Below are positions 1 to 7,626 of a DNA stretch of 64,000 nt, in pieces. Source of the stretch: Nocardia africana NBRC 100379 (GTDB taxonomy: Bacteria > Actinomycetota > Actinomycetes > Mycobacteriales > Mycobacteriaceae). The notes under the pieces were generated by a model, which worked only from the letters and a program-made list of their open reading frames with translations, made no database searches and was not told the DNA's origin. The DNA lies in assembly GCF_001612635.1 (NCBI RefSeq), contig NZ_BDAV01000005.1:544620-608619 (forward strand), read 5' to 3'. Numbering within the stretch: the stretch's first letter is position 1; every line of letters starts with the position of its first letter. A program made the translations under genes and the position numbers.

Positions 1-1022
1 ACGGCCAAGCCGATCGTGGCCGCGAAGATCAACACCTCGACTCCGGCATAACTGATCAGCGCCGAACGGTCGCGGGGATTGTCGGCCAGCGCCGGAAGGG
101 CGCGGCGGCGCTGCAGGAATCCGGCGACACCGAGCAGGCAGAGTGCGACCGTCTTCGCGATCACCAGCCGGCCGTAGGTGGTGGTGAACAGTTCGTCCCA
201 CGGCACCCGCACCCAGGCATTGAGCACTCCCGAGACCGCGACGACCGCGAACGCACACGTCGCCACCAGGGAGAATCGACGTGCGGCGAGACCGCTGTAC
301 TTTCCGCCGCGCATGGCGTAGGCGAGAACCGCGAACAGGCCGCCGACCCACACGGCCATGCCGACCAGATGCAGGATCAGGCTGTTCGTCGCGACATCGT
401 GGGCGCCACCCGACGACGAATGTCCGGTCAGCGCAACCGGAATCAGGCACAGCAGCGACCAGGCGAACAACACGGGCGTCCAGCCCCAGCGCAAGGCCAG
501 CCGGCAGCCGATGGCGAGCAGAATCGCCATGATCGCGGTGGCGCGCCAGGATCCCGCGACGTCGACCTTGCCGATGGCATGCCAGATCTGATCGGGCCGC
601 AATACCGAGCGCACGGGTTGGCCGGTGGTGTCCGACAGAGTCAACGGCACCAGCAGAGCCGAGGTCACCGCCCAGGCCAGCGCCGCGACACCTGCACGCC
701 GGAGGGCTCGATAACCGCCGACATCCAGCAGGCCGTCGCGCTGCGGTGGGCACAGGAACGCCGCGAACAGCAGCGACCCGACCGCGATCGCCGCCGAGAA
801 GTCGGCCACCGCCCGCATGGCGGGCAGGCCGTAGGTGGTCAGGGGACCGGGATCGGGAATGCCGAGCAGCGTCAGCGCCTGCGCCGCGGACAGACTCACC
901 ACGATGGGCGCGACCAGCGCGGTCAGACCTACCGCCACTACCGCCAGCACCGGGAACGCCGTCGCCTCCGGCCGCACGACCTGGGGGTCGGTTTCGACGG
1001 GCGAGTCCTGCGGTGACGACAT
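1..1022 (-). CDS. CopD/CtaG-type copper and cytochrome oxidase assembly membrane protein, 3' end missing
   Basis: An open frame runs from an ATG at 1022 to the left edge, giving about 340 residues without a stop. It is strongly hydrophobic, with repeated helices and arginine-rich short loops. A central stretch with HSSSGGAHD followed by LHLVGMAVWVGGLFAVL is typical of the CopD domain (copper resistance D). In actinobacteria such proteins usually continue into a CtaG (cytochrome c oxidase assembly) domain, as in M. tuberculosis Rv0102; that part would lie outside the window. It probably handles copper across the inner membrane or supplies it to haem-copper oxidase. The family call is from motif memory; the exact substrate is inferred. 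Confidence 0.75.
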   Translation of the reverse strand, partial: MSSPQDSPVETDPQVVRPEATAFPVLAVVAVGLTALVAPIVVSLSAAQALTLLGIPDPGPLTTYGLPAMRAVADFSAAIAVGSLLFAAFLCPPQRDGLLDVGGYRALRRAGVAALAWAVTSALLVPLTLSDTTGQPVRSVLRPDQIWHAIGKVDVAGSWRATAIMAILLAIGCRLALRWGWTPVLFAWSLLCLIPVALTGHSSSGGAHDVATNSLILHLVGMAVWVGGLFAVLAYAMRGGKYSGLAARRFSLVATCAFAVVAVSGVLNAWVRVPWDELFTTTYGRLVIAKTVALCLLGVAGFLQRRRALPALADNPRDRSALISYAGVEVLIFAATIGLA

Positions 1023-1203
1023 ACTATTCAGCGTAGTTGGCGGCCCACCTCACAGCCTTTCGGGCCCGAATCCACGCGCTCGCTGTGACGAGGGCGACAG
1101 TCGCACACGGCGTTGTCGATGACCAGCACCGATCTGGACGCTCGCTATAATCAACTCGCTGGACACGCTGCCCCAAACCGGGCATGGTGTTTGGTACTGC
1201 CAT

Positions 1204-1277
1204 GCCTCCGTAGCTCAGTTGGATAGAGCAAGGGCCTTCTAATCCCTAGGTCGCAGGTTCGATTCCTGCCGGGGGCG
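1204..1277 (+). tRNA. tRNA-Arg (anticodon TCT)
   Basis: A complete cloverleaf is visible: acceptor GCCTCCG pairs with CGGGGGC (one G-U pair), there is a D-arm TAGCTCAGTTGGATAGAGC, and the T-arm is GCAGG-TTCGATT-CCTGC. The anticodon loop CTTCTAA gives TCT, which reads AGA. The discriminator is G and CCA is not encoded. Confidence 0.93.
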
Positions 1278-1593
1278 CTTTGCCGGTCCGACCTGCGTAC
1301 ATTCCGGGTTGGGCTGTGGTTACCCACTCGCTCCAACGGCTAAACACACAGAAATTCCGCAGAAAATCGGGCGCAGGGCGGGCCTCGAACCGCATCGAGG
1401 AGCTCGCCCCCGATCCTGAGCCCCAGGCTGCCCGTGTACACCTTCGGCCCGGCTGGAAATTGCGTTAGCCAGCTGATTGATCATGCGATGTTTCTGTCAG
1501 ATTTCGGCCGTTCAGTTCCGGTTTCCAGCCGGATGCCAGTTGATAGCCTTCCTCTTGTTGTCGCCGGGCGTTCCACTCGTGGAAGGGGATGGC
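1278..1593. other. Intergenic region between tRNA-Arg and the GH15 gene
   Basis: No credible gene is seen in these 316 bases. One imperfect hairpin lies at 1376-1409 (GGGCG/CGCCC outer stem, CCTCGA/TCGAGG inner stem). It could end the tRNA transcript but has no T-tract. The last 15 bases carry the ribosome binding site GGAAGGGG of the next gene. Confidence 0.5.
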
Positions 1594-3420
1594 GTGCACG
1601 ATCCGGATCCACCGTTCCGGCCGATCCGCCGGAGCGACGGGTATCTCCCGCTGGAGGATTACGGTCTGATCGGAGACGGTACGACGGCCGCGCTGGTCGG
1701 GATGGACGGTTCGATCCCGTGGCTGTGCCTGCCGCGCTTCGACGCGCAACCGCTGTTCTGCGGGCTGCTCGACCATGCCCGCGGCGGCCACTTCACCGTC
1801 GCGCCGGCCGAACCGTTGGAAGGCCGTCAGCGCTATCAGCCGGACACCGGCGTGCTGGAGACCGAATTACGCAGCGCCACAGGCGTTCTGCGAGTGACCG
1901 ATGCCATGGTGGTACGCCCCGGCTCGGATCTCGGGGACGACGCGCCCGCCGATCGCTCGGAACTCGTTCGCTCCGCGATCGTCGTCAGCGGCCACGTCCG
2001 GGTGACGGTGGAGATCGCTCCGCAGGGTGGTGCGCAGTTGCGGCCGGTGCTCTCCGGACTGGAGATCCGGGTCGCGTCGCAACCGAATCTGCGGCTGCAT
2101 CTGCGCGCCGACCGACCGCTGGACGGCGTGCACACCACCATCGACCTGGTCCAGGGCGAGCGGCTGGAGCTCGTGCTGTCCTGGGGACGGTTCCACCGCC
2201 ACCATCGCTTCGACGCCGCGGCGATGCTGCGCCACACCGCCGACGCGTGGCGATCGTGGATGCGGACGTGCACCTACGACGGTCCCGAGCAGGCACTCGT
2301 CCGGCGTTCCGCGATCACGCTCAAACTCTGCGATCACTGGGTGAGCGGATCCGTCGTCGCGGCACCCACCTCGTCGCTGCCGGCGCCCATCGGCGGCGTG
2401 CGCAACTGGGATTACCGCTACGTCTGGATCCGCGACGCGTCGTATGCCGTCTATGCCTTGCGCCGCATCGGTTTCCGCAACGAGGCCGACGCCTTCCTGG
2501 GCTGGGTGCTCGACGCGTTCGAGCGCAGTGGTGAGCCACGCATCATGTACGACATCGACGGCGATCCGGTTCCGGACGAGTTGGTGGACACCGGCCTGGA
2601 GGGGTATCGCGGAAGCGGTCCGGTGCGCTGGGGCAACGGCGCGACCGACCAGCGCCAGCACGACGTCTACGGCGAGATCCTCGACTGCGCCGATCAATGG
2701 CTGCGCACCGGCGGTGAGCTGCAGCCGGTGCTGTGGTCGAATCTGTCCGACCTGGCGGAGGCCGCGGGTCGATCGTGGCAGGAGCCGGATCAGGGCATCT
2801 GGGAAGTGCGCAGCGCGGGCCGGGTTTTCACCTACTCCGCGGCGCTGTGCCAGGTGGCACTGCACCGCGCCGCCTCGATCGGGGAGCGATTCGACCTGCC
2901 CGGTCCCGTCGCGATGTGGCGCAGCACCGCGAACGAGATCCGCGAGGCGATCCTGAAGAACTCGTGGGACGAGCGGGCCCGCACCCTCAGCGCCCATCTG
3001 GACGGCGGCGGCGAGTTGGATGCGAGCCTGCTGGCGCTGCCGCTGCGCCGCGTCGTCCCCGCCGATCATCCACGCATGACGGCGACGACCGCGGCGGTGG
3101 CCGATCGGCTGGGCGCCGGGGATGGCCTGCTGTATCGCTACCTGCACGACGAATCACCGGACGGCCTGCCCGGCAGCGAGGGCGCCTTCGTCCTGTGCAG
3201 TTTCTGGCTGGTCGACAACCTGACTGCCCAGGGACGACTCGAGGACGCCGAGCGGCTCTATTCCTCCCTGTGCGCCCGCGCGAGCACCGTGGGCCTGCTC
3301 GCCGAGCAGATCGACCCCTCGACCGGCACGTTCATGGGTAATTTCCCGCAGGCGTTCAGTCATATCGGCATCATCTCCAGCGGTGTGAAGCTCGCGCGAG
3401 CGAAGGCGGCTGCGACATGA
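1594..3420 (+). CDS. Glycoside hydrolase family 15 protein (trehalase/glucoamylase type)
   Basis: A 608-residue protein with the order of motifs seen in actinobacterial GH15 enzymes: EDYGLIGDGTTAALVG with DGSIPWLCLPRFD at the N-terminus, NWDYRYVWIRDASYAVY in the middle, RQHDVYGEILD, then GIWEVR and EGAFVLCSFWLVDNL near the C-terminus. This family includes the mycobacterial trehalase Rv2402 and glucoamylases, so it most likely hydrolyses trehalose or alpha-glucans in the cytoplasm; no signal peptide is seen. I chose GTG at 1594 because GGAAGGGG lies just upstream and homology starts about 20 residues after it; the frame is open further upstream. It is followed closely by a gluconokinase remnant. 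Confidence 0.88.
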   Translation: MHDPDPPFRPIRRSDGYLPLEDYGLIGDGTTAALVGMDGSIPWLCLPRFDAQPLFCGLLDHARGGHFTVAPAEPLEGRQRYQPDTGVLETELRSATGVLRVTDAMVVRPGSDLGDDAPADRSELVRSAIVVSGHVRVTVEIAPQGGAQLRPVLSGLEIRVASQPNLRLHLRADRPLDGVHTTIDLVQGERLELVLSWGRFHRHHRFDAAAMLRHTADAWRSWMRTCTYDGPEQALVRRSAITLKLCDHWVSGSVVAAPTSSLPAPIGGVRNWDYRYVWIRDASYAVYALRRIGFRNEADAFLGWVLDAFERSGEPRIMYDIDGDPVPDELVDTGLEGYRGSGPVRWGNGATDQRQHDVYGEILDCADQWLRTGGELQPVLWSNLSDLAEAAGRSWQEPDQGIWEVRSAGRVFTYSAALCQVALHRAASIGERFDLPGPVAMWRSTANEIREAILKNSWDERARTLSAHLDGGGELDASLLALPLRRVVPADHPRMTATTAAVADRLGAGDGLLYRYLHDESPDGLPGSEGAFVLCSFWLVDNLTAQGRLEDAERLYSSLCARASTVGLLAEQIDPSTGTFMGNFPQAFSHIGIISSGVKLARAKAAAT

Positions 3421-3455
3421 CAACCGTCGGCGCCGATCACAGCGGATGATCACCC

Positions 3456-3702
3456 GTGCCCGCGCACACGCCCAGCCGCATGGTCCCGCCCTGCGTCGTC
3501 GTCACCGGAGTGTCGGGAACCCGCAAAACCACGACGGCCCGATTGCTCGCCGCACGGCTCCGCGTCCCGTTCGCCGACGCGGACGACTTCCACTCGCCGG
3601 GCAATATCGCCGAGATGGCCGCCGGCGTCGCGCTGAGCGAACTGCTCAGTGAGCGCATCTCCCACCCTCGCCGACCAGGCCGTCGCCTTCCTGACCGGAT
3701 GA
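3456..3702 (+). pseudogene. gntK: Truncated gluconokinase remnant
   Basis: Translation from GTG 3456 gives the N-terminus of a gluconokinase: VVVTGVSG, then a P-loop, then RLRVPFADADDFHSPGNIAEMAAG. The P-loop reads GVSGTRKT, so the glycine before the catalytic lysine is replaced by arginine. After about 65 residues the gluconokinase sequence stops. In another frame a plausible C-terminal tail, TLADQAVAFLTG, runs to TGA at 3700-3702. About 100 middle residues are missing. I read this as a gene with an internal deletion and an altered P-loop, so not functional. Confidence 0.65.
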
Positions 3703-3717
3703 TCTCTCAACGACAGC

Positions 3718-3746
3718 GGCCCACCACATCCGTGATGTGGTGGGCC
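3718..3746 (+). terminator. Perfect 13-bp hairpin terminator
   Basis: GGCCCACCACATC at 3718-3730 is fully complementary to 3734-3746, with a three-base CGT loop. It sits 15 bases after the gluconokinase remnant stop and faces the minus-strand micro-peptide gene that ends at 3767, so it may serve both directions. There is no long T-run, as is common in actinobacteria. Confidence 0.7.
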
Positions 3747-3766
3747 GGTTGTGTCGTGATGGATGG

Positions 3767-3832
3767 TCAGGCAGCGCTACCGCTGGCCCCCAGCGCAGCC
3801 AACATGTCCACGAGCACAGTCAGAAAGTCCAT
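3767..3832 (-). CDS. 21-residue hydrophobic micro-peptide
   Basis: ATG at 3832 is preceded by AAAGGTAAGA at good spacing, and the frame ends at TGA 3769-3767. The peptide starts MDFLTVLVDM and ends ALGASGSAA. Its core is a short hydrophobic helix and it has no basic residues. A perfect hairpin (3718-3746) lies 20 bases after the stop. A second peptide of the same style, ending in GSAAL-type repeats, is at 14467-14583. No family is recognised. The case for a real gene rests on the ribosome binding site, the terminator and the resemblance between the two peptides. Confidence 0.4.
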   Translation of the reverse strand: MDFLTVLVDMLAALGASGSAA

Positions 3833-3978
3833 TCGGGTCTTACCTTTCGATTCAGCGGAGGGGGCCAGCATGCATGCCCAACGTTGCCGCGAGGTTATGC
3901 GCCGGTGAAGTCGAGTCGCCCCGAGGGAAATGCCAGATCCGGCCGGCGTGGTCTTCCCACGTCCAAGGAGCGCCGGCC

Positions 3979-4398
3979 TCAGGGCAACATGCCATAGGCG
4001 CGGATGGGACGCAGACGCGCGACCACCCGGCGGTCGGCGACCATCGCGCGGCGATAGTCCGCCCAGTCCGGATGCTCACCGCTGAGCGCCCGGTAGTAGG
4101 CGATCAGCTCCTCGACGGTGGCGTCGTCGGTCGCCGCGGCCACCGGGGTCAATTCGACGTCGGCCTCCAGGACGGCGTAGGCCCAGAAATCCTCCCGTGT
4201 GACGTGCAGGGCCGCCCACGGCTCCCGGCGCAGATTGGCGTACTTGGCCCGGTCCGCCGTGATGGAGATCCGGATGATGCCGTCGGGGGCGACCCAGTGC
4301 GTGACGTTCGACAGCTGTGGGCGGCCGTTGCGACGCACGGTGGTCAGGACGGACCGCGAGGTCGTGCGAGCGAAGTCGAGCCCGGTGTCGAGTTCCAT
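3979..4398 (-). CDS. PPOX-class F420-dependent oxidoreductase
   Basis: A 139-residue protein of the split-barrel flavin/deazaflavin family. The N-terminal motif SRSVLTTVRRNGRPQLSNVTHWV is typical of the PPOX-class F420 group, followed by IRISITADRAKYANLRREP and a WAYAVLEADVEL strand. I placed the start at ATG 4398 (MELDTGLDF), because the 16 residues available upstream do not look like the family. It probably reduces a small substrate with F420H2 in the cytoplasm. The stop lies 49 bases after the upstream DUF2165 gene on the same strand may be cotranscribed with it, since 49 bases separate that gene's stop from this start. Confidence 0.78.
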   Translation of the reverse strand: MELDTGLDFARTTSRSVLTTVRRNGRPQLSNVTHWVAPDGIIRISITADRAKYANLRREPWAALHVTREDFWAYAVLEADVELTPVAAATDDATVEELIAYYRALSGEHPDWADYRRAMVADRRVVARLRPIRAYGMLP

Positions 4399-4447
4399 AC
4401 GGGCTGCAACCCGGGGTGAGCAGACACTGTTCCCGAACGGCCGCAAC

Positions 4448-5008
4448 TCATTCCGACGGCGCGGTGGCCCGCGGCGCCGAGTCGGGCAGATGGACCAGCA
4501 CCAGGCCGACGCCGGCGATCAGGAAGTTCTGCAACGCCGCCGACGATGCGTTGACCTCCTTGTTCGCCCACATCCGGAACCACTCCCCGCCGACGGTCAG
4601 GAACGCCCCCGCGAACAGCAGCACCGCCATCGTCCAGCCGATACTGGACAATGTCGCCGCGGTGCCGGCCCGCACCGGCACCCGGCGCGGCCGCCCGCTC
4701 AGCTCTCGCAGCCAGCACGCGGCGGCGACCAGCAGCACGAGCGCGATCGAGAATTCCCAGATCACCACGAGGATGTAGACGACGAGTGCGACGTCGCCGT
4801 TGGTGACAGCACGCCAGTCGGTGCCCGGATTGTGGATCGTGGCCCGCATCGACAGCACGGCGGCCACCCCTCGGCGATTGGTGACGGTATCGGTGCAATT
4901 GGTGATCGCCACGAACAGGTAGTAGAAGCCGGTGATCGTCGCCAGAACCGCCACCGCCGTCCGTCGGCTACCGAGCACGTCGAGAATTCCCGCACCGCCG
5001 ATTCGCAT
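4448..5008 (-). CDS. DUF2165 family small integral membrane protein
   Basis: A 186-residue protein with four predicted membrane helices: AVLATITGFYYLFVAITNCT near the N-terminus, then DVALVVYILVVIWEFSIALVLL, IGWTMAVLLFAGAFLTVGGEWF, and a final helix at NFLIAGVGLVLVHL. The FYYLFVAITN...TD stretch and the GGEWF motif are characteristic of DUF2165. Function is unknown. It lies upstream of the F420-type reductase and may share its transcript. Confidence 0.75.
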   Translation of the reverse strand: MRIGGAGILDVLGSRRTAVAVLATITGFYYLFVAITNCTDTVTNRRGVAAVLSMRATIHNPGTDWRAVTNGDVALVVYILVVIWEFSIALVLLVAAACWLRELSGRPRRVPVRAGTAATLSSIGWTMAVLLFAGAFLTVGGEWFRMWANKEVNASSAALQNFLIAGVGLVLVHLPDSAPRATAPSE

Positions 5009-5249
5009 GGTGCTTACCTAAACGGTTCGGTGAAACCGCGTCAACCGCAGCGACTTCCCACCAACGACCATGCGCGAAGGGACTTTTCGACGAAACGTGG
5101 AGACCCGCACGATCTCCTCCGACGCCACCCGCGGCAACGGAATCCCGCGATGGGTACTTGTCGATCCCCCACCGGCAGCGCACCAGCTGTCACCATGGTC
5201 TGCGGGACCCCGCCGTCCCCACCGAGCCGAATCAGAGGAGCGTGATCGC

Positions 5250-6635
5250 ATGCCCGCCGAAACCCCGGCGACCGAATCCGTGGATGCCGTCGTCATCGGC
5301 ATGGGGCCCGGTGGGGAGGCCGTCGCGACCGAATTGGCGCGCGCCGGACTCGCGGTCGTCGGCGTCGAAGGCCGGTTGCTGGGCGGCGAATGCCCTTATT
5401 ACGCCTGCGTGCCGACCAAGATGATGGTGCGCGCCGCCGAGACCCTGGCCGAGGCGCGCCGGGTGAGCAAACTCGCGGGAAGTGCCCAGGTACATGGGGA
5501 TTGGGCGCCGGTGGCGAAGCGGATCCGCGACGAGGCGACCGATAACTGGGACGACAAGGTGGCGGTCGAACGGTTCGAATCCGCCGGCGGCACCTTCGTA
5601 CGGGGCTGGGGGCGCATCACCGCTCCGGGCCAGGTCCGCGTCGATACCGCCGACGGACCGCGCGACTTCCGCGCCCTGCGAGCGATCGTGCTCAATCCCG
5701 GCACCGTCCCGTCCGTGCCGCCGATCGAGGGTCTGGCCGACACCCCGTACTGGACCAATCGCGACGCGGTGACCACCACCGAGGCACCCGAATCGCTGAT
5801 CGTCCTCGGCGGCGGACCGGTCGGCGCGGAATTCGCCCAGATCTTCTCCCGGTTCGGCTCCGAGGTGACGATGGTCGTGCGCAGCCGGCTGGTCCCGCGC
5901 GCCGAGCCCGAGGCCGCCGACTTGCTGGCGAAAATCTTTGCCGAAGAGGGTATTTCGGTCCGCACCGGCGTCGAGGCCACCCGCATCGACCACGACGGCA
6001 ACTATTTCACCGTGCGGCTGAGCAACGGCGATCCGATCCGCGCCCAGCGCCTGCTGGTCGCCGCCGGCCGCCACACCGACCTGTCCGCATTGGGCGTCGG
6101 CGCGATCGGCCTGGACGAGCAGGCGCACGGCATCAGGGTCGACGACCGGCTGCGCGCGGCCGAGGGGGTCTGGGCGATCGGGGATGTCACCGGACACGGC
6201 GCCTTCACCCACATGTCCATGTACCAGGCGCGCATCGCCGCCGCGGATATCCTCGGCTCCCCTACCGAACCCGCGCAGTATCACGCGGTTCCCAATGTCA
6301 CCTTCACCGAACCGGAGGTGGGTGCGGTCGGGATGACGGAGTCGCAGGCACGCGAGGCCGGACTGAGCGTCTGGACCGGACGAGCCGAGGTTCCGGATTC
6401 GACCCGAGGCTGGATTCACGGGCCCGGCAACGCCGGGTTCGTCAAGCTGGTCGCCGACGCCGATCGCGGCATTCTGGTCGGCGCCACCTCGGTCGGCCCG
6501 GTCGGCGGCGAGGTGCTCAGCGCCTTGGCCGTCGCGGTACACGCCCGGGTTCCGGTCACCACTCTGCGGGAGATGATCTACGCCTACCCCACGTTCCACC
6601 GCGCGATCGAGGCCGCCCTCGCCGATCTCGGCTAG
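5250..6635 (+). CDS. Class I pyridine nucleotide-disulphide oxidoreductase (dihydrolipoamide dehydrogenase/mercuric reductase-like)
   Basis: A 461-residue FAD/NAD(P) protein. It has the FAD-binding GMGPGGEAVATELA at the N-terminus, a redox-active CxxxxC in GECPYYACVPTKMM, the NAD(P)-binding LGGGPVGAEFAQIF in the middle, WAIGDVTGHGAFTHMSMYQ for the second FAD contact, and a C-terminal dimerisation domain ending YAYPTFHRAIEAAL. The disulphide motif differs from the lipoamide dehydrogenase form, and the catalytic C-terminal His-Glu pair reads HRAIE, so NAD(P)H-disulphide chemistry is likely but the substrate is open. The start ATG 5250 has AGAGGAG nine bases upstream; the upstream open frame lacks family similarity. 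Confidence 0.85.
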   Translation: MPAETPATESVDAVVIGMGPGGEAVATELARAGLAVVGVEGRLLGGECPYYACVPTKMMVRAAETLAEARRVSKLAGSAQVHGDWAPVAKRIRDEATDNWDDKVAVERFESAGGTFVRGWGRITAPGQVRVDTADGPRDFRALRAIVLNPGTVPSVPPIEGLADTPYWTNRDAVTTTEAPESLIVLGGGPVGAEFAQIFSRFGSEVTMVVRSRLVPRAEPEAADLLAKIFAEEGISVRTGVEATRIDHDGNYFTVRLSNGDPIRAQRLLVAAGRHTDLSALGVGAIGLDEQAHGIRVDDRLRAAEGVWAIGDVTGHGAFTHMSMYQARIAAADILGSPTEPAQYHAVPNVTFTEPEVGAVGMTESQAREAGLSVWTGRAEVPDSTRGWIHGPGNAGFVKLVADADRGILVGATSVGPVGGEVLSALAVAVHARVPVTTLREMIYAYPTFHRAIEAALADLG

Positions 6636-6692
6636 TGGGCCCATCTCGCCGAACCGGCCGCGAGGGCGCGAATTCGGCCGCATAATCGGCCC

Positions 6693-7034
6693 ATGGCCGA
6701 TGCCGACGACGTCCGGCGGATTGCGCTGGGACTGCCCGAGTCCATCGAGGCGCCGCATTTCGACATGCCGTCGTTCCGGGTCCGCAAAGCGATCTTCGCG
6801 ACGCTGCCCGACCCCGCGCACGCCCACGTGATGGCGAGTGAAGCCGATATCCGGGAGGCGGTCGCGGAATACCCGGACTGCTGCGCGGAGAAGTGGTGGG
6901 GCCGGCGGCTGTCGGCGGTCCGCGTCGAGCTCGGCGCCGCCGACACCGGCCTACTGAGCGAGTTGCTCACCGACGCCTGGCGACACAAGGCGCCGCGCAC
7001 TCTCGTGCGCGCCTTCGACGCGGCTTCCGAATAG
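6693..7034 (+). CDS. MmcQ/YjbR family protein
   Basis: A 113-residue protein starting MADADDVRRIALGLPESIEAPHF and containing FRVRKAIFATLPD and EKWWGRRLSAVRVEL. This order (A-LPE motif, then F-V..K.FA) is typical of the MmcQ/YjbR (DUF419) fold, a small CyaY-like double-wing DNA-binding fold. Its target is unknown. It is a single-domain gene between the flavoprotein and the SnoaL-like gene, 37 bases before the latter. Confidence 0.8.
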   Translation: MADADDVRRIALGLPESIEAPHFDMPSFRVRKAIFATLPDPAHAHVMASEADIREAVAEYPDCCAEKWWGRRLSAVRVELGAADTGLLSELLTDAWRHKAPRTLVRAFDAASE

Positions 7035-7071
7035 CCCGCATCGTCGCCGAGCCGCTACCACTGGAGGAAAT

Positions 7072-7515
7072 ATGCTGTCGCTGCAAGAGATTTCGGATCG
7101 GATCGAGATCGAGGATCTGATGGTCCGATACTCCCATGCCGTGGACACCCAGCAGTGGGATCTGCTCGACGACGTCTTCACCGCGGACGCGCACATCGAC
7201 TACTCGGCCATGGGCGGCGCCAGCGGTGGACTGCCCGAGATCAAGAAGTTCCTCGCCACGGTGATGCCGAACTTCCCCGCCTTCCAGCATCTGATCAGCA
7301 ACTCCTCGATCACCGTCGACGGCGACACCGCCACCGGCCGCACCATGTGCCACAACCCGATGCTCCTCGGCGGCGCGGAGGGTCAGCAGAACCTGATGCT
7401 GTGCGGCCTGTGGTACCTGGACACCTTCAGCCGCGTGGACGGCGCCTGGCGGATCGCGCGGCGGGTCGAGGAGAAGAGCTACATGTTCCTGGCCGCCACT
7501 CCCGGCTCCCAGTAA
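7072..7515 (+). CDS. SnoaL-like nuclear transport factor 2 family protein
   Basis: A 147-residue single-domain protein: IEIEDLMVRYSHAVDTQQWDLLDDVFTADAHIDYSAMGG, then HLISNSSITVDGDTATGRTMCHNP and a final GAWRIARRVEEKSYM. The alpha-helix followed by a cone-shaped beta sheet with D(W/A)..L..F..D is the SnoaL/NTF2 pattern. Such proteins are polyketide cyclases, dehydratases or steroid isomerase relatives. A strong GGAGGAAAT ribosome site precedes ATG 7072. A KstR-like box lies just downstream, which hints at a lipid or steroid context but does not prove it. Confidence 0.8.
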   Translation: MLSLQEISDRIEIEDLMVRYSHAVDTQQWDLLDDVFTADAHIDYSAMGGASGGLPEIKKFLATVMPNFPAFQHLISNSSITVDGDTATGRTMCHNPMLLGGAEGQQNLMLCGLWYLDTFSRVDGAWRIARRVEEKSYMFLAATPGSQ

Positions 7516-7524
7516 GCACATGTC

Positions 7525-7538
7525 TAGAACCTGTTACA
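7525..7538. promoter_or_regulatory. KstR-like operator
   Basis: The 14 bases at 7525-7538 read TAGAACCTGTTACA and match TnnAACnnGTTnnA, the core of the operator known for KstR, the TetR-type repressor of cholesterol catabolism genes. It lies 10 bases after the SnoaL-like gene and about 90 bases before DUF445, where it could control the latter. No experimental evidence is available. Confidence 0.45.
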
Positions 7539-7626
7539 GTTCGCGCGTGCGGCTCGACACTTCTCCATCGTTCCGGCGCTGTTCGCCGAAGCACCGCTGT
7601 GCACCGTTTTCCCGCCGGGCGGACGC

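Noticed and set aside
1376..1409. Hairpin considered as a terminator for tRNA-Arg
   Set aside because: The stem is interrupted by an internal loop, lies 100 bases away and has no T-tract; only mentioned in the gap entry.
5232..6827. Long minus-strand frame under the disulphide reductase gene
   Set aside because: FAD, NAD and redox-cysteine motifs are on the plus strand only.
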